A DNA stretch of 64,000 nucleotides from Phytophthora quininea (GCA_011947345.1 JAAVTG010000523.1:1-64000); one strand, 5' to 3'. Positions 48,694-59,138 are shown, counted from the stretch's first letter. Program-made: numbers and translations. Notes: generated by a model from the letters alone, not told the origin.

Positions 48694-50352
48694 CTAGCAT
48701 CCTTTGCCGCCAGCGATCACGAGGCAGCTCGTACTGGGGATAATCGCCAGGACGTTGCACGCGACGGACCACACGAGCGCGAAGCTCAAATATGCAACAG
48801 TAAGAGCGCCACACAGGGAACTCGAACCGCCGGATCGCTTCAATTCCTGCACCTCTGTCTTCTGTCTCGGTAGAAGGAACAGGAACAGCCACGACACAAT
48901 CGTCATGCCGTACATCAGCAGTATGGCTTGCGTGATATCCAGTCGCACAGAGTAGTCGTCGATCTGGATCCGCTCGTTGCTGAAGTCCCAATAACTATCA
49001 ACGATTCGGGTCAACGTGGTCGCAAATGGATTCGCAATAGTGTTGACACTGATCAGCAGGCCGAACATCGCTCCCTCTCGACCTTCGTCGATCAACTCCA
49101 CAGCAACAAAGCTGCAGATGAGGTAGTGCACGTAAAATGGTACGGCGATTACAACTGGAAGGCCGAGCCAGAACCACTGACTTCGAAACACATCCCAGAT
49201 CGTGATGAACGCGCAGACACTGTCAATTGTGACCACCAGTACGCCAATCACAACGGTAATCACTCGCCAATTCCACCCAAGGCCGTACCTGCCGATGATG
49301 ACAAATGCGATAAAGCACAACATGCTTCCGATGATGTCACTGAGAGCGTTGTTGACGGCAGTGACCCCCACCATGTAGAGCTGCACTGGAGTCAGAGCAG
49401 TGAACGAGAAATGGGCAAAAATGCCACTGAAGAACGAGTAAAAGATGAACTGGTAGACTGCACGGGTCTTCATAGCTTGCCAGAACTCGTCCACATACTT
49501 TGATAACGATACAGCAGGTTTGGATGTTTCTTCCACGAAGAACCACGACACAGGAATAATCGGAGCAGCGCAGATAGCGAGCATCAGCATAAGCTGCGGG
49601 AAGGTGAGAGAGAACTCGAACGATCCGCCGTACTCCACTCCGTTGAAAGCAAAGCCTACAAGTGCTTGGCCCAAAGCCCCAGTAAACAACTGCGTCGCGT
49701 ACATCGTGGATTGCGTTCGTCCTCGCCTTTCCAGCGGTTCTTGCTGCGCCAATTCCACCACCAAGCCATCGACGCTCACGCTTGCCAGCACGTAGCCACA
49801 GGCTGTAAACATCATCAGGAATACATAGCGACCAGCTTTCGAAGGAGCATCACGGTTCAGTCTCGCTTCAATTTCAGGCGTATAGTCCTTTGGTGAGACC
49901 AAACGGTCCGTCGGATTCACGAAGTACGGCTCGCCAACCTCCATGAACGCCATCGTGAGAAGCATAGCGACAGAGATCGTCCAGCCGATAACCATGTAAG
50001 GCCGACGACGGTAGCCGAACATCGGGAAGCAGTCGGAAAGAGCTCCAAACAGCGCTTTGAACGTCCATGGCAGAACGATGAGCGTCGAAGCAGTGACAAC
50101 TTGAGCTCCGCTAGCGTTAAGATACACTTGAATGAACGGATAGACCGTGGCTGGTATAGCTCCGACCAATAGACCCACCAGCATGGGCTGCGCTACAAGA
50201 CCGAAGTGTTTCTTGCTGAAGACGTCGATCACTGTTCCTTGCGCTGCATCCGTGTCGGCAGGTTCCAAGTCTTTGGGTGTCTTGGGTGTGTATACTTCTT
50301 TCACGTAGGAAGAATCGCACTGCGCGGTGTTGTCGGTACGGAACCACTTCAT
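48694..50352 (-). CDS. BT1/FBT folate-biopterin transporter family protein
   Basis: The intact 552-residue protein starts at the ATG 50350-50352 (MKWFRTDNTAQCDSS); the frame is open slightly further upstream without an ATG. BT1 hallmarks are present (TVYPFIQVYLNASGAQ, GYRRRPYMVIG, CLVIAGGKGC) with about 11-12 spans. The first half pairs with the BT1 at 24433, the last ~300 bp and the 3' spacer are nearly identical to all cluster copies, and a middle stretch (VVIGVLVVTIDSVCAF) is private, so the gene is a mosaic. It forms a tail-to-tail pair with the NLP at 47684. Confidence 0.93.
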   Translation of the reverse strand: MKWFRTDNTAQCDSSYVKEVYTPKTPKDLEPADTDAAQGTVIDVFSKKHFGLVAQPMLVGLLVGAIPATVYPFIQVYLNASGAQVVTASTLIVLPWTFKALFGALSDCFPMFGYRRRPYMVIGWTISVAMLLTMAFMEVGEPYFVNPTDRLVSPKDYTPEIEARLNRDAPSKAGRYVFLMMFTACGYVLASVSVDGLVVELAQQEPLERRGRTQSTMYATQLFTGALGQALVGFAFNGVEYGGSFEFSLTFPQLMLMLAICAAPIIPVSWFFVEETSKPAVSLSKYVDEFWQAMKTRAVYQFIFYSFFSGIFAHFSFTALTPVQLYMVGVTAVNNALSDIIGSMLCFIAFVIIGRYGLGWNWRVITVVIGVLVVTIDSVCAFITIWDVFRSQWFWLGLPVVIAVPFYVHYLICSFVAVELIDEGREGAMFGLLISVNTIANPFATTLTRIVDSYWDFSNERIQIDDYSVRLDITQAILLMYGMTIVSWLFLFLLPRQKTEVQELKRSGGSSSLCGALTVAYLSFALVWSVACNVLAIIPSTSCLVIAGGKGC

Positions 50353-50377
50353 CTTGCTCGCTTGTTGTCGTCGCAGC

Positions 50378-50393
50378 AAATTGAAGAGTGAGT
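50378..50393 (-). promoter_or_regulatory. Inr-like core promoter of BT1 48694-50352
   Basis: ACTCACTCTTCAATTT on the minus strand matches 14 of 16 positions of the oomycete Inr consensus, 26 bp upstream of the ATG. Confidence 0.65.
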
Positions 50394-50427
50394 TGGTGTT
50401 TGTGCACGAGACGAATCTTTCACGGTA

Positions 50428-50480
50428 ACGAGCAGCTGGGATCGGAAACTGCGATGCAATGGGGATAGTCCTTACGTCAC
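50428..50480 (-). promoter_or_regulatory. Conserved BT1 upstream block
   Basis: The minus strand reads GTGACGTAAGGACTATCCCC through CCGATCCCAGCTGCTCGT, the same 53-bp block as at 29744-29796. Confidence 0.7.
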
Positions 50481-50889
50481 TCGCAGTCAGCGCGTAACTT
50501 ACGTGTGTGCAAACCAGGTTGGCATGGTAACGTGGAGGTGAGGCCGTGAATAAAGGGCGTCACAATGACGCAGCCCGCTGATCTGAACCACTCAACTCGT
50601 TGCAGTAATCTCGCCGATCTTCCAGTGCTTTCTGATGTGTTGTACGCTCCTCTGCTGGACGAGGTACGACTGACTAACACCCGGAGCTTCCAGTCCGAAG
50701 CAAACAGTACCCGATGGTAAAAATGTCGGCTGTTATAGCCAAGGTTGCAATGGTTGGAGCTGGGAACGATGCCCATTCTTACTTGGTATGTGAGTCCCCA
50801 GCGCGAATACATCGCTAAGCTGTCGTCGTTGCAAGCCATTCACACGAGTTTAACTCTGGATGTAAACTCTCAGTCATTTTTGCTTAGTT

Positions 50890-52205
50890 CGATCGGTCGG
50901 TACGTTGACGTTTTGCGCAATTCGCTCCTTGCCCTTTCAAACACTTGGCCACTTCAGTGCTGTCGTTTTCTATTGCAGTCTTGAGCATAGTAGCGTGATA
51001 TGTGTAGTCACGCAAAAATCGTAGTCCCAGCGAGCAAAAGCTATCGTTTGATTGCCAGCCAGTATAGAAATTTTCTCCCTCATTTCGACTGTGAGCTCCT
51101 GAGAAATCTTGTGTCCAAGCCACGAGAGGAGACACCGCACACAAGAGAGCAACAGCCAGCATCTCTAGATACGCCTGCAGCTTTTGGTTCTCCTCGTTAT
51201 TTGTAACGATCTCGAGCTCAGTACGCAGCTTCTGCTGTATCTCGGTTGCCCAATAACCTCTAAAAGGATTTTCATGGCAGTCAAGTGGTCCGTGTTTGCT
51301 TTCGCAAAACCTCGCAGCACCTTGACGAGACTGCTCGCTTCGTTCAGATTGCGTTCAAGCATCCAGTTGAAGCTTTTCCTGTCGGCGTTAGTGACCAGCT
51401 GCCTAACATTTGCCTGTCGAAGAATGCGCATGTTCCTCGCAGTGCCAGTCGCAGCGGTCCAAAGCCATTCTAAAACCCTAACTTTCAAGCAGAAGCAGAG
51501 GGGCAAGAGTAAAACTGTTTCTAGTGCGGCAAATGTGTGCTGTTTGATGCCGCTCTTTCTATCCAGGTGTGACCAAAGCCACTCCAAAGTATGTGACCCC
51601 CTGCATCCCAACGGTAGATGCCTGCCCCCAGTTCATGTAGATCACAGGAATGTGAGAGGCCATCCACTCTAAAACACCGACTGGTTCTCCGTCGTAACAC
51701 GCGTCAAGAAACAGAACGCTCTCAGGCTCTGGGAAGTTTGTTGGGCAAAACTTTGTCACCACCTGCGCAATCCACAAAATAGTGTTGGGGTCGATCTCTT
51801 TGTCTTCTAGATCTGCTGCCAGCACCAAATTGGCTGCTGTCAAAGGCTCCGGGGAACGGGGCTGGGCTCGCTGCATGGCCCATCGTGCGGGTGATCCTCA
51901 CCGGCGTCGAAGCAGGCAGTTTCGTACCATGGCGGACTCTTGTGCCACAGATGAATTGCCAACCAGTTGAGTGTTTCTTCACTGCAGCCCTGACGACTAG
52001 TAAGATCGAAATACTCGCTGATCTTGCTGACAATGAGGGTCGTGGTGTCGATACCGTCGAATGAGGAGGTGTATCGGAGTAGAGCGAGGATAGTTGCAGC
52101 AGCTGGAGGCTGTGGAACCGACAGATACATTCGTCTCCGGAAGCCTCGCAGACGTCCGCAGCCTTCACACAGCACTTCAGGGTTGATCCGAAATGGAAGT
52201 ACCAA
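50890..52205 (-). pseudogene. Degenerate ankyrin-like repeat gene (copy D, longest)
   Basis: From 52205 downward the minus strand carries CEGCGRLRGFRRRMYLSVPQ, NWLAIHLWHKSPPWYETACF, LTAANLVLAADLEDKEIDPN and CYDGEPVGVLEWMASHIP. Further on are LEWLWSHLDRK, QLVTNADRKSFNWMLERNL and finally MLKTAIENDSTEVAKCLK. The repeated L-E-W-L/M modules suggest divergent ankyrin-like repeats. At least four frame changes or stops interrupt it. It is the best template for reconstructing the family at the alignment level. Function is unknown. Confidence 0.5.
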
Positions 52206-52249
52206 AGTCAGATTTTAGTCATGGGTTGATTCTCAGTTAGGTCAATGTA

Positions 52250-53800
52250 TATCGTGTAAGACACACAAACTGGTCAGGACTAATATCCATACAAACATCA
52301 AGTATTTGAGAATGTTGGTGTTTTCATTTTTGCGATTCCGCAGCCTATCGTGCACATCTGAACTCGTCAGGGCACGGCTGGAGGAGGGCGCTTCAACAGC
52401 GTCAAGCAAGGGCACGAGCTCCAAGTCCAGGCCTCATCCATCGTGTCTCGCAGCTAGCCTCGCCAGCGTCATCAGTCCGGGGAGATTGTCCCATTGGACC
52501 GTTCAGGAGTCTCTGCGAGATGCGTGAAGGGACATTATCGACCGACCGGAGCTGCAGCCAGTGTCTGCAGGCCCCAGGAGGACAGTGTCAAGCGTGCAGA
52601 GCAGAGCAGGACAAACAGGAGCAGCCGCAGGACTTTGACTTTGACGGGCTGGGGCCGCCCCCGCCGTGTCCAGTGCTGTGTCGACAGCAGGCCACGGACT
52701 TTACCGAGCACAGAGAGAGGAAGGGGCTCTGTAAGGAGCCGCCCACGAGACTCAGTCGACGCCTGCCAGCTCCAGGACAGTGTCCGCTGGGCATGTGAAG
52801 AAGAAAGCAAAGGGAGGCAACAAACAAATGCCGCGTTTGGTGTGGAGGGTATACTATTGCGGAGATGGAAGTGTGGAGGAAAAGTGTAGGAGGAAAGGGA
52901 GGTGGGAAAGTGTTTTAAGTTAGCGGCGACTTGGTGCCGCGCATGAAAATGAAACGGAAGTGGTTGTGGCAACGACGTTGGACCCACCTGCATGAAGATC
53001 AAGGAGGAGAAGCCCAGCGACCTCCTGCACGAGAGCTCTTCCGGTCCAATGGCAAAGAAGAAGATGAAGCCGATGACTTTCGGTTTACGAGGCGATTGCG
53101 CCCCAAGCGACCTACATTCAGAATTGCCTGGACACTCGTGTGCCGAACGTGCCCAGCTTACCGCATGCTTAGCGTGGCGATGGCGACGGCGACGGCAGCG
53201 TTGGAGGCTTCTGCTCTCGTTGCAGTAGTCGCCGGGTGCCTGCTTTCGCCAAGTACACTTTTCTCAGGCTGCATGCATCCTCCGCTGTTGTTGTCTCGAA
53301 CTGGGGTTCCGATTTGTAGGAGCCCCGACGCTGCACCTTTGCTGAACCGCCACCAAATTGATCAGCACCACCAGACTCGGTGGTGCAGACTCGCTCGTGG
53401 CTACGATTGAAACCACAACTGCACTCGGAAGCTTCCTCGCAGGCATCTCAAACTGCTGCCAGGAAGCAGCTACAGTGCTTCGCTCAAGGATGGCCGTGCC
53501 GTCGTCTCTTCGTCCAGCGTTGTCTTCCGTCTTCGTTGGTCATGCGTCAGCGCCTTCAAAGGAGACCTTCAGTTGATACGACGACACCGTTCTCGATGAA
53601 AACTTCCTCGATGTCCGTTGATTGCCTCCAAGTAACGGTTTCAGGTGGACAATTTCAACTGGCAAGTGTCCCCAACCCGTCCACTTGAAAAAGCCCTTTC
53701 TTCGCGCATCGATCCAGAAAAACGTTCGTTTCATTTGCCTTCACTATACTTACTACAATTTCCCGTCTAATGTTCCCGAAAACCTGTGGCCAGGAGCTCC
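52250..53800. other. Unresolved region with weak coding signal
   Basis: Plus-strand frames at 52520-52798 (CSQCLQAPGGQCQAC, Cys- and Pro-rich) and 52992-53228 (MKIKEEKPSDLLHESSSGPM, then MAKKKMKPMTFGLRGDC) have protein-like composition but no recognised domain. No consistent long frame links them. They could be exons or a frame-broken gene upstream of the mitochondrial carrier. Confidence 0.25.
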
Positions 53801-54854
53801 ATGGTCACTCCCTCTCTTGCTCGACAAGTCTCCGCTATCCATGACCGCTTCGGCTCCGCTGCCGGGCGTCATGACCTGCAGCAGCCTTCGCAGCGGCTCG
53901 ACGCCCGTGACAGCCACGTCTGCTGCTGTGGCTGTTTCCCTGCTGTGCGTGCGCTCTGTTCGGGTGCAGTGGCCGGCGTGGTGGCGGATTCGGTGGTGCA
54001 TCCTTTGGAAGTCATCAACTTGCGTATGAAGATCCAGAACCGCCCCACGCCCAAGTACAGCGGGATTCTACGGTCAGTACGGACCATCCTCAAGGAAGAA
54101 GGCTTCCGAGGCTACTTCGGCGGCCTCAGCACGACGCTGTTGGCGTCTCCAGTCTGTGCAGCCATGTACTTTGGCACGTACGAGACGCTCAAGGCCACGG
54201 CAGCTCCTGCAGTGTCAGAGAAGCACCGCGGAGTGGTCTATTTCTTAGCTGGAGCAGCTAGTGAAGCCATCATCTCGTTGATCTCTGTGCCGTCTGAAGT
54301 GATCAAGAGCAGGTTGCAACTGGGGCGCAACCCTCGCAACGCCAGTGGAGGAGTCGTCAAGTACACGCAGAATTACAAGGGGACACTGCATGCTGCAATG
54401 TCGATCGTGCGGTCGGAAGGAGTTAAGGGACTCTATGTCGGATACTCGGCGTGTCTGAGTGTCGACACGTTCTTCTCGGCCTTCTCGTTCCTGTTCTACG
54501 AGACCATCAAGCACAGATACCACCAGTATTTGGTGGCGAATGAAGTGGAGCGTCCGCTGAATTCTGCAGAGTCGCTGGCCGTTGGTGCGGTGGCTGGAGG
54601 CATGTCGGCGTTCCTGACCAACCCGCTGGATGTGATCACTGTGCGTCTCATGACGCAGGAAAGAACAAAAATACTTTGGGCTGCGCCATTGTCTGGTGGA
54701 GTCTGTACGGAGGGAAGGACCTGCCGTACTCTGGAAAGGAGCTTCGGCTCGTACGGTGGCGATTATGCCGACCACGGGCATCTGCTTTGGCGTCTACGAG
54801 ACTATCAAACACACGTTCTTCAACGGCGACCTGGATGACTTTGACATGGAATGA
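53801..54854 (+). CDS. Mitochondrial carrier family (SLC25-like) protein, one frameshift
   Basis: Three carrier repeats are visible, with signatures HPLEVINLRMK, VPSEVIKSRLQ and NPLDVITVRLM (P-x-[DE]-x-x-x-x-R type) and GFRGYFGGL and GVKGLYVGY after the first two. The third repeat changes frame near 54665; the correct C-terminal frame (REGPAVLWKGASARTVAIMP, then GICFGVYETIKHTFFNGDL) ends at TGA 54852-54854. The N-terminal ~45 residues are unlike a carrier and the start may be internal. Such proteins exchange metabolites or cofactors across the inner mitochondrial membrane; the spacing is loosely like the S-adenosylmethionine or mitoferrin branches but substrate cannot be set. Confidence 0.82.
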
Positions 54855-55026
54855 CAGGACGCTGGCAACCAGTTTTGAATGAAGCGTATACAATAGACCA
54901 CTACGAAATAAACAGCACGCTGAACTCTCCGTCAACTGGTTTGATGCGTGGAAACCATGCAAAACTTTTTGAGGAGGACTAATTAGTTAGGGAGGTGCGA
55001 GAAACTTTCTCTCTAACGTGGTAGAT

Positions 55027-55883
55027 CTACGCGGTACGCTTGAAGTGATCTTCGTCAATGGTCGAGTACACATGTCCCTCACTCGTCAGGTAGTTCAGCG
55101 CGCTGCGGAGCTGCTGCTCGCTCATCTGTCCACTCAAGCTATTAAAGATCTGGTCGACCTTGAGTCCATGGTCCGTCGTGCAAGTCCCCAGCACGTCCAA
55201 GATAGCTTTTTGATCGGGGGAGAAGTTGGAGTCCATCATGCCGTAGTCCAGTGCTCCTCCACCGAATCCTCCCGTGGCGCTCGGCTGGTTCCAGCCGCCA
55301 CTCTCCGTCTTCGTTGGCGTGTTTAACGACGTCATTTTCACGTCTTCCGTGCCGCTGTTGAGCGGTCCCTTGGAGTTGTAGCAGTGCACGTAAATGACGT
55401 CCAGGAAGTGGTGCGTCAGCTCGTTCATGTCCTCCACGGGAGTCACATTGAAGCAAGACAGACTGTATTTGCTCTGAAAGGAACGGAGTTTCCCCACTAC
55501 GCGCACGTAGCTGCCCTCTCGCAGTCGGTTCATCTCTCCTTCACTGGCATCGGCATCATCGCCAGTCACAAAGTACTGGCAGTCAAAAACACCCGACCCG
55601 TCGTCCAATTGGAAGCGCAGGTTGGTGGAGTGAGGCGTCAGCGACGTCAGCAGGCCAAGAAGTCGCACTGTGTGGACCTCCTGGCCGTCTAGACGCAGTG
55701 CATCGTCGTCCGCAGAAGCACTCAAGGTCTGCAGCTGCTTGATAGTCACCGGCAGGATGCTCTGCGCGCCGCCGCTGCGCTTGCTGGGAGTCGTCTGACT
55801 GCCAGAAGGCTGGCTGGACATGAAGCCTCCCCGCCGGAGCTGTAGTCGTCGTTGCCGTACGCTTCGTAGCCGCCGTAGTTCAT
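55027..55883 (-). CDS. RPA2: Replication protein A 32 kDa subunit (RPA2), one frameshift
   Basis: The N-terminal Gly/Tyr/Ser-rich start (MNYGGYEAYGNDDYSSGG, ATG at 55881-55883) is followed after a one-base break near 55830 by SILPVTIKQL, the entry to the OB fold. Then come VRLLGLLTSL, FQLDDGSGVFDCQYFV, YVRVVGKLRSF, and a C-terminal winged helix (DQKAILDVLG, VDQIFNSLSGQMSEQQLRSA, HVYSTIDEDHFK). Length and order match eukaryotic RPA2, the middle subunit of the single-strand-binding complex used in replication and repair. The break is in a G run, and this essential gene is more likely error-affected than dead. Confidence 0.88.
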
Positions 55884-56029
55884 CCTTCGTTGCTCTTGGC
55901 GCCAATTTGTTTGGGAATGAAACTTGGCGGTAACAAATACACTTGAACTGAGTATGGGATATGTAGGACACGGTGTGGGACGCTCCACAACACCATCTGA
56001 TCCCGACCCACAAAACGAAAAGCTCAGCA

Positions 56030-57200
56030 AGATGAAGTGTAGCGTGGAAGGCTGCGATCATTTTCGAGGCTTCCGGCGCCAAATTACAGCGCAGAACCGA
56101 CGCCTCCAACTGCTAAAGTTGCTAGTGTATCACTCCATTATGTGCCTGTCTTCCGTGGCCTTGCAACACCTCATATTGAGCTCAAATTTGGCGAATATCT
56201 GGTCTTGCACCTCGAGACGACGCTATAATGGAGGCCTGTCGCCAAGGCAGCAGTGAACCAGTTCTGAATTGGCTGGAGGGTCATGCGCGGCACAAGAGTC
56301 CGAAGTGGTATCAGACCGCCTGCTTAGACGGCGGTGAGGTACATCCACACGTCTTTCGCTGGGTCATGGTGGCGGTCGCCACAACCAACGACAGCAGTGA
56401 ATTTGGTGCTGAGAGCTGTCATGAAGACGAAAAATATTAATGCAAACACTGTTGCGGCGACGATCACGAAGTTTACGACGCCTGTAGTGAAAACGCGGCA
56501 GATTATTGAGGCGTGCTAGAACGGAGAGCCTGGAGTTCTGGTTTCCTATTTGCCTGTGGTCATGCTGGACTGGGAAAATGCGTTTCATCTAGCAATGCAC
56601 AGGCGACATACACATGTCCTGAAGTGGCGTTGGGCGCACCTTGCGAAAGAAAGTTACGCGCGACAACACACCTTTGCTGTGCTAGAAAGGTATCCGGAAG
56701 AGTCTCTGGAGAAACGCGCAGTCGGAGAGCTATTACGATGTTAAAGTACTTTTGAAGGTTGTTCAAGACAGATCATGTACGCTGAAGTGGAACGATGAGC
56801 TTGGCGGGCCTATAAGCTAGTCGAAACGACAGAAATGACAATGGTCTCTCTCCGGACCGGTGGTTGCTCTGCCGTGTAACGTGGCTCCAACAGCAAGCTC
56901 CACGTTTCTCCGGTGGCTTGACAAGACTATTATGCCGGAGTACTCCTTTATGTCAGCTCGGTCATTCGGATCTGACGAATCTGTGAAGCAAATTGCTACG
57001 CTAGCTGGAAGTGAAGCTTTGTCAATGGGTTTTACTTACTGGGCAGACGAGTTTCTAGACAGACATATACTACAAAATGATGCTCGAGGCCGCTCGAACC
57101 AACAATGCCCATGAAGTCGTGCAGTGGCTCGAAGAAAGAATGAGCAAAGCGACAGCGGACTTCGTACTAAGAGAAGCAGTCTGTAGCGACCATTCTGAAC
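56030..57200 (+). pseudogene. Degenerate ankyrin-like repeat gene (copy E)
   Basis: The plus strand reads CSVEGCDHFRGFRRQITAQN, PVLNWLEGHARHKSPKWYQT, ACLDGGEVHPH, then LDWENAFHLAMHRRHTHVLK and later AARTNNAHEVVQWLEERMSK-like modules near 57090-57150. This order mirrors copy D. Stops and frame changes are frequent. The 3' third lies within an inverted repeat arm. Confidence 0.45.
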
Positions 57201-57545
57201 TGGGGAACAATATTTTGTGAGCGAGATTTTTATTTAATTGGCCACAATCTGTACTGTGCGGTGGATCTCGTGGACTTGTTGGTATTTGCAGCGAACTGCG
57301 AGCTGATGTGCTTTCAAATGTTTCTTCGGGCAAGCGGAAGTGAAGAGAAACTTCGAAAACAACTGAGACGTTGGGGTTCAAAACGAGCAAGCCGAGATGC
57401 ATCCAAATGTTTTTTTGTTCGGTTGGTATCACTCCATTCCGTTTCGTCGGACTAAGCTAATTGGTTGCAGCCGATCGTTTGTTCTTTTTCATCACCTTGG
57501 CGTAGTGCTTAGAGTAGCGGCGCAAGAACTTGCGCTTTGCTTTTT
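56624..57545. repeat. Left arm of 0.92 kb inverted repeat
   Basis: It is the reverse complement of 59023-59943 with very few differences; visible ones include an A-run length change (five against four). It starts at GTGGCGTTGGGC and ends at TGCTTTTT, and contains ankyrin-like relic sequence plus an inverted 3' end of the RxLR gene. Confidence 0.9.
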
Positions 57546-57965
57546 ATGAATCTCTAGCTAATACCATTCGCGGGGAGAACACAATTTACCTCCAAGATGT
57601 CGGGAAGACCGACCTGTGGGCTTAACAGCAGCTGGGTCGTGAAGGCCGTAACTTGCCAGAAATTCGAGCCACAACGTGCTTGCTGTTAACTCGCGAAATA
57701 CCTCTCTGCTTGTCGACCTCGGAACCAGTGACCGATTCATGGCGGTTGGAGAATGAACTTATTGCGCACTCAAGCGACAGATTGCCAGGTTTTACACGAT
57801 GCCCAGTATAACATGCTCGCGGGGACAATGCCCACGCAAGCATGTTACATTTTCGCCGTCCCGTGAACCGAAGAAAAGTGTCGCCGATGTTGTAGTCACG
57901 TGGGAAAACCGTCTCACCGCTCCCAGCACTGTTATCGTCCTCAAGATGAACCTGCTACGTGTCGA

Positions 57966-58045
57966 TGGCATTTGTGATGGCTGGTGTCCGAGCTGCGTCG
58001 ATCGACCACGACAATGTCCAGCCATTTCCTGTATTTCTTTTTCCT
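57966..58045 (+). pseudogene. NLP N-terminal fragment
   Basis: MAFVMAGVRAASIDHDNVQP and following FPV is the signal-peptide end and first conserved block of an NLP; homology stops after about 25 codons. A paralogous fragment sits at 60033-60115. Confidence 0.55.
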
Positions 58046-58609
58046 GAAATCGATGCTCAACGAGACGGACGACCAGAACGTTAGCTCCAATGTCTCTCTG
58101 GTATTAAATGTTTTTAATAGATCATTAAACTTGTACTTGCCATCCTTTTCGGCACTGCCTTCGCCATGCGGCAATATACTACGACAAAGACGACATTTTC
58201 AGCTGTATCGTCCTTCGGAGTCCTGACTCGCCGTCAATTTCATTGATCCCATGTTGACATTACCTTAGTAAAGTTTTTCTAACGTAAAAATGCAATCTCG
58301 TATTTATCAAGAACCCGCGCCAATTTCAATCTGAAGCACATGAGTGATAGTTCGGTCGAAAATCGGTTCGAAAGTGAATTCAAAATTACCGTTCCTCTCG
58401 AGAGTCTCGACGTCGGTGACTGAATCTGGTAAAAACAACTGAAGCAGCTTTATTAATACATATTCTTTAAAAGACATATTGGTCTAGCTGGGTATTTTCT
58501 GGCTTGCTCATCTCAAGGATACCGACACTAACGTTCGCGTACATCGATCAAGTGCAAGCATAGATCGCGTACATTAAATGTGGGGAGAACGCAGTTTTGG
58601 CCTTCTGGC

Positions 58610-58625
58610 AATCAGTTTCCAATTT
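58610..58625 (+). promoter_or_regulatory. Inr-like core promoter of RxLR 58662
   Basis: AATCAGTTTCCAATTT matches 13 of 16 positions of the oomycete Inr consensus, 36 bp before the ATG. Confidence 0.5.
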
Positions 58626-58661
58626 TTCTTGATATCCCAAGCCCAACCGCCCAAGGCAACG

Positions 58662-59138
58662 ATGCGCCTTGTCATTTTCGTCATCGTTGCTGCTGCTATC
58701 GCTGCAAGTCTTGATGTCGCTGTTGGCTCCACCGACGAGAACTCCATCGCTCTGTCCAAGACAAAATTTGAGCAGCCATTTGGTGCGAGAAACTTGAGGA
58801 TGACCAAGGAAGAGCGCGTTAGGAACCTCGGCCTACTGGACGACGAAATCAAGGCTCTAAGAGACAAGTTGGTGAGGGAGCACATCGAGACGAACAAAAT
58901 CATCCACCAAATCGACACCAGCATATGGACCCCCGACAAGGTCGCCCAAGAATTAAAGATCATGAACAAAGAGGAGCTTGCGGCCAACAGGGCGACCATG
59001 ACTAGAGATCAACTCGAAAAAGAAAAAGCAAAGCGCAAGTTCTTGCGCCGCTACTCTAAGCACTACGCCAAGGTGATGAAAAGAACAAACGATCGGCTGC
59101 AACCAATTAGCTTAGTCCGACGAAACGGAATGGAGTGA
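58662..59138 (+). CDS. RxLR effector candidate
   Basis: The start ATG 58662-58664 gives a signal peptide (MRLVIFVIVAAAIAASLDVA), RNLR at residues 43-46 and EER at 50-52. A helical, charged effector domain follows (NLGLLDDEIKALRDKLVREH, then IWTPDKVAQELKIMNKEELA). An upstream in-frame ATG at 58578 would bury the signal peptide and is less likely. The last ~38 codons lie inside the right inverted-repeat arm. The left arm's copy has one more A at about 57492, which changes the last residues and stop position, so the true C-terminus is uncertain. No WY motif is certain. It acts presumably in host cells; the target is unknown. Confidence 0.88.
   Translation: MRLVIFVIVAAAIAASLDVAVGSTDENSIALSKTKFEQPFGARNLRMTKEERVRNLGLLDDEIKALRDKLVREHIETNKIIHQIDTSIWTPDKVAQELKIMNKEELAANRATMTRDQLEKEKAKRKFLRRYSKHYAKVMKRTNDRLQPISLVRRNGME

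Larger units (their letters stand above)
47000..50352. repeat. Second arm of inverted segmental duplication
   Basis: Reverse-order copy of the segment at 19396-22830: ankyrin-like fragment, NLP, 295-bp spacer, BT1. The intervening distance is about 24 kb. Confidence 0.75.

Noticed and set aside
52535..53002. 155-codon minus-strand ORF
   Set aside because: Low-complexity Leu/Ser/Pro composition opposite a Cys/Pro-rich plus-strand frame; probably a shadow.
57070..57432. 120-codon ORF duplicated in both inverted-repeat arms
   Set aside because: Its two copies are simply the same sequence in inverted arms; it runs antisense to the ankyrin-like relic and RxLR 3' end and has no features of its own.
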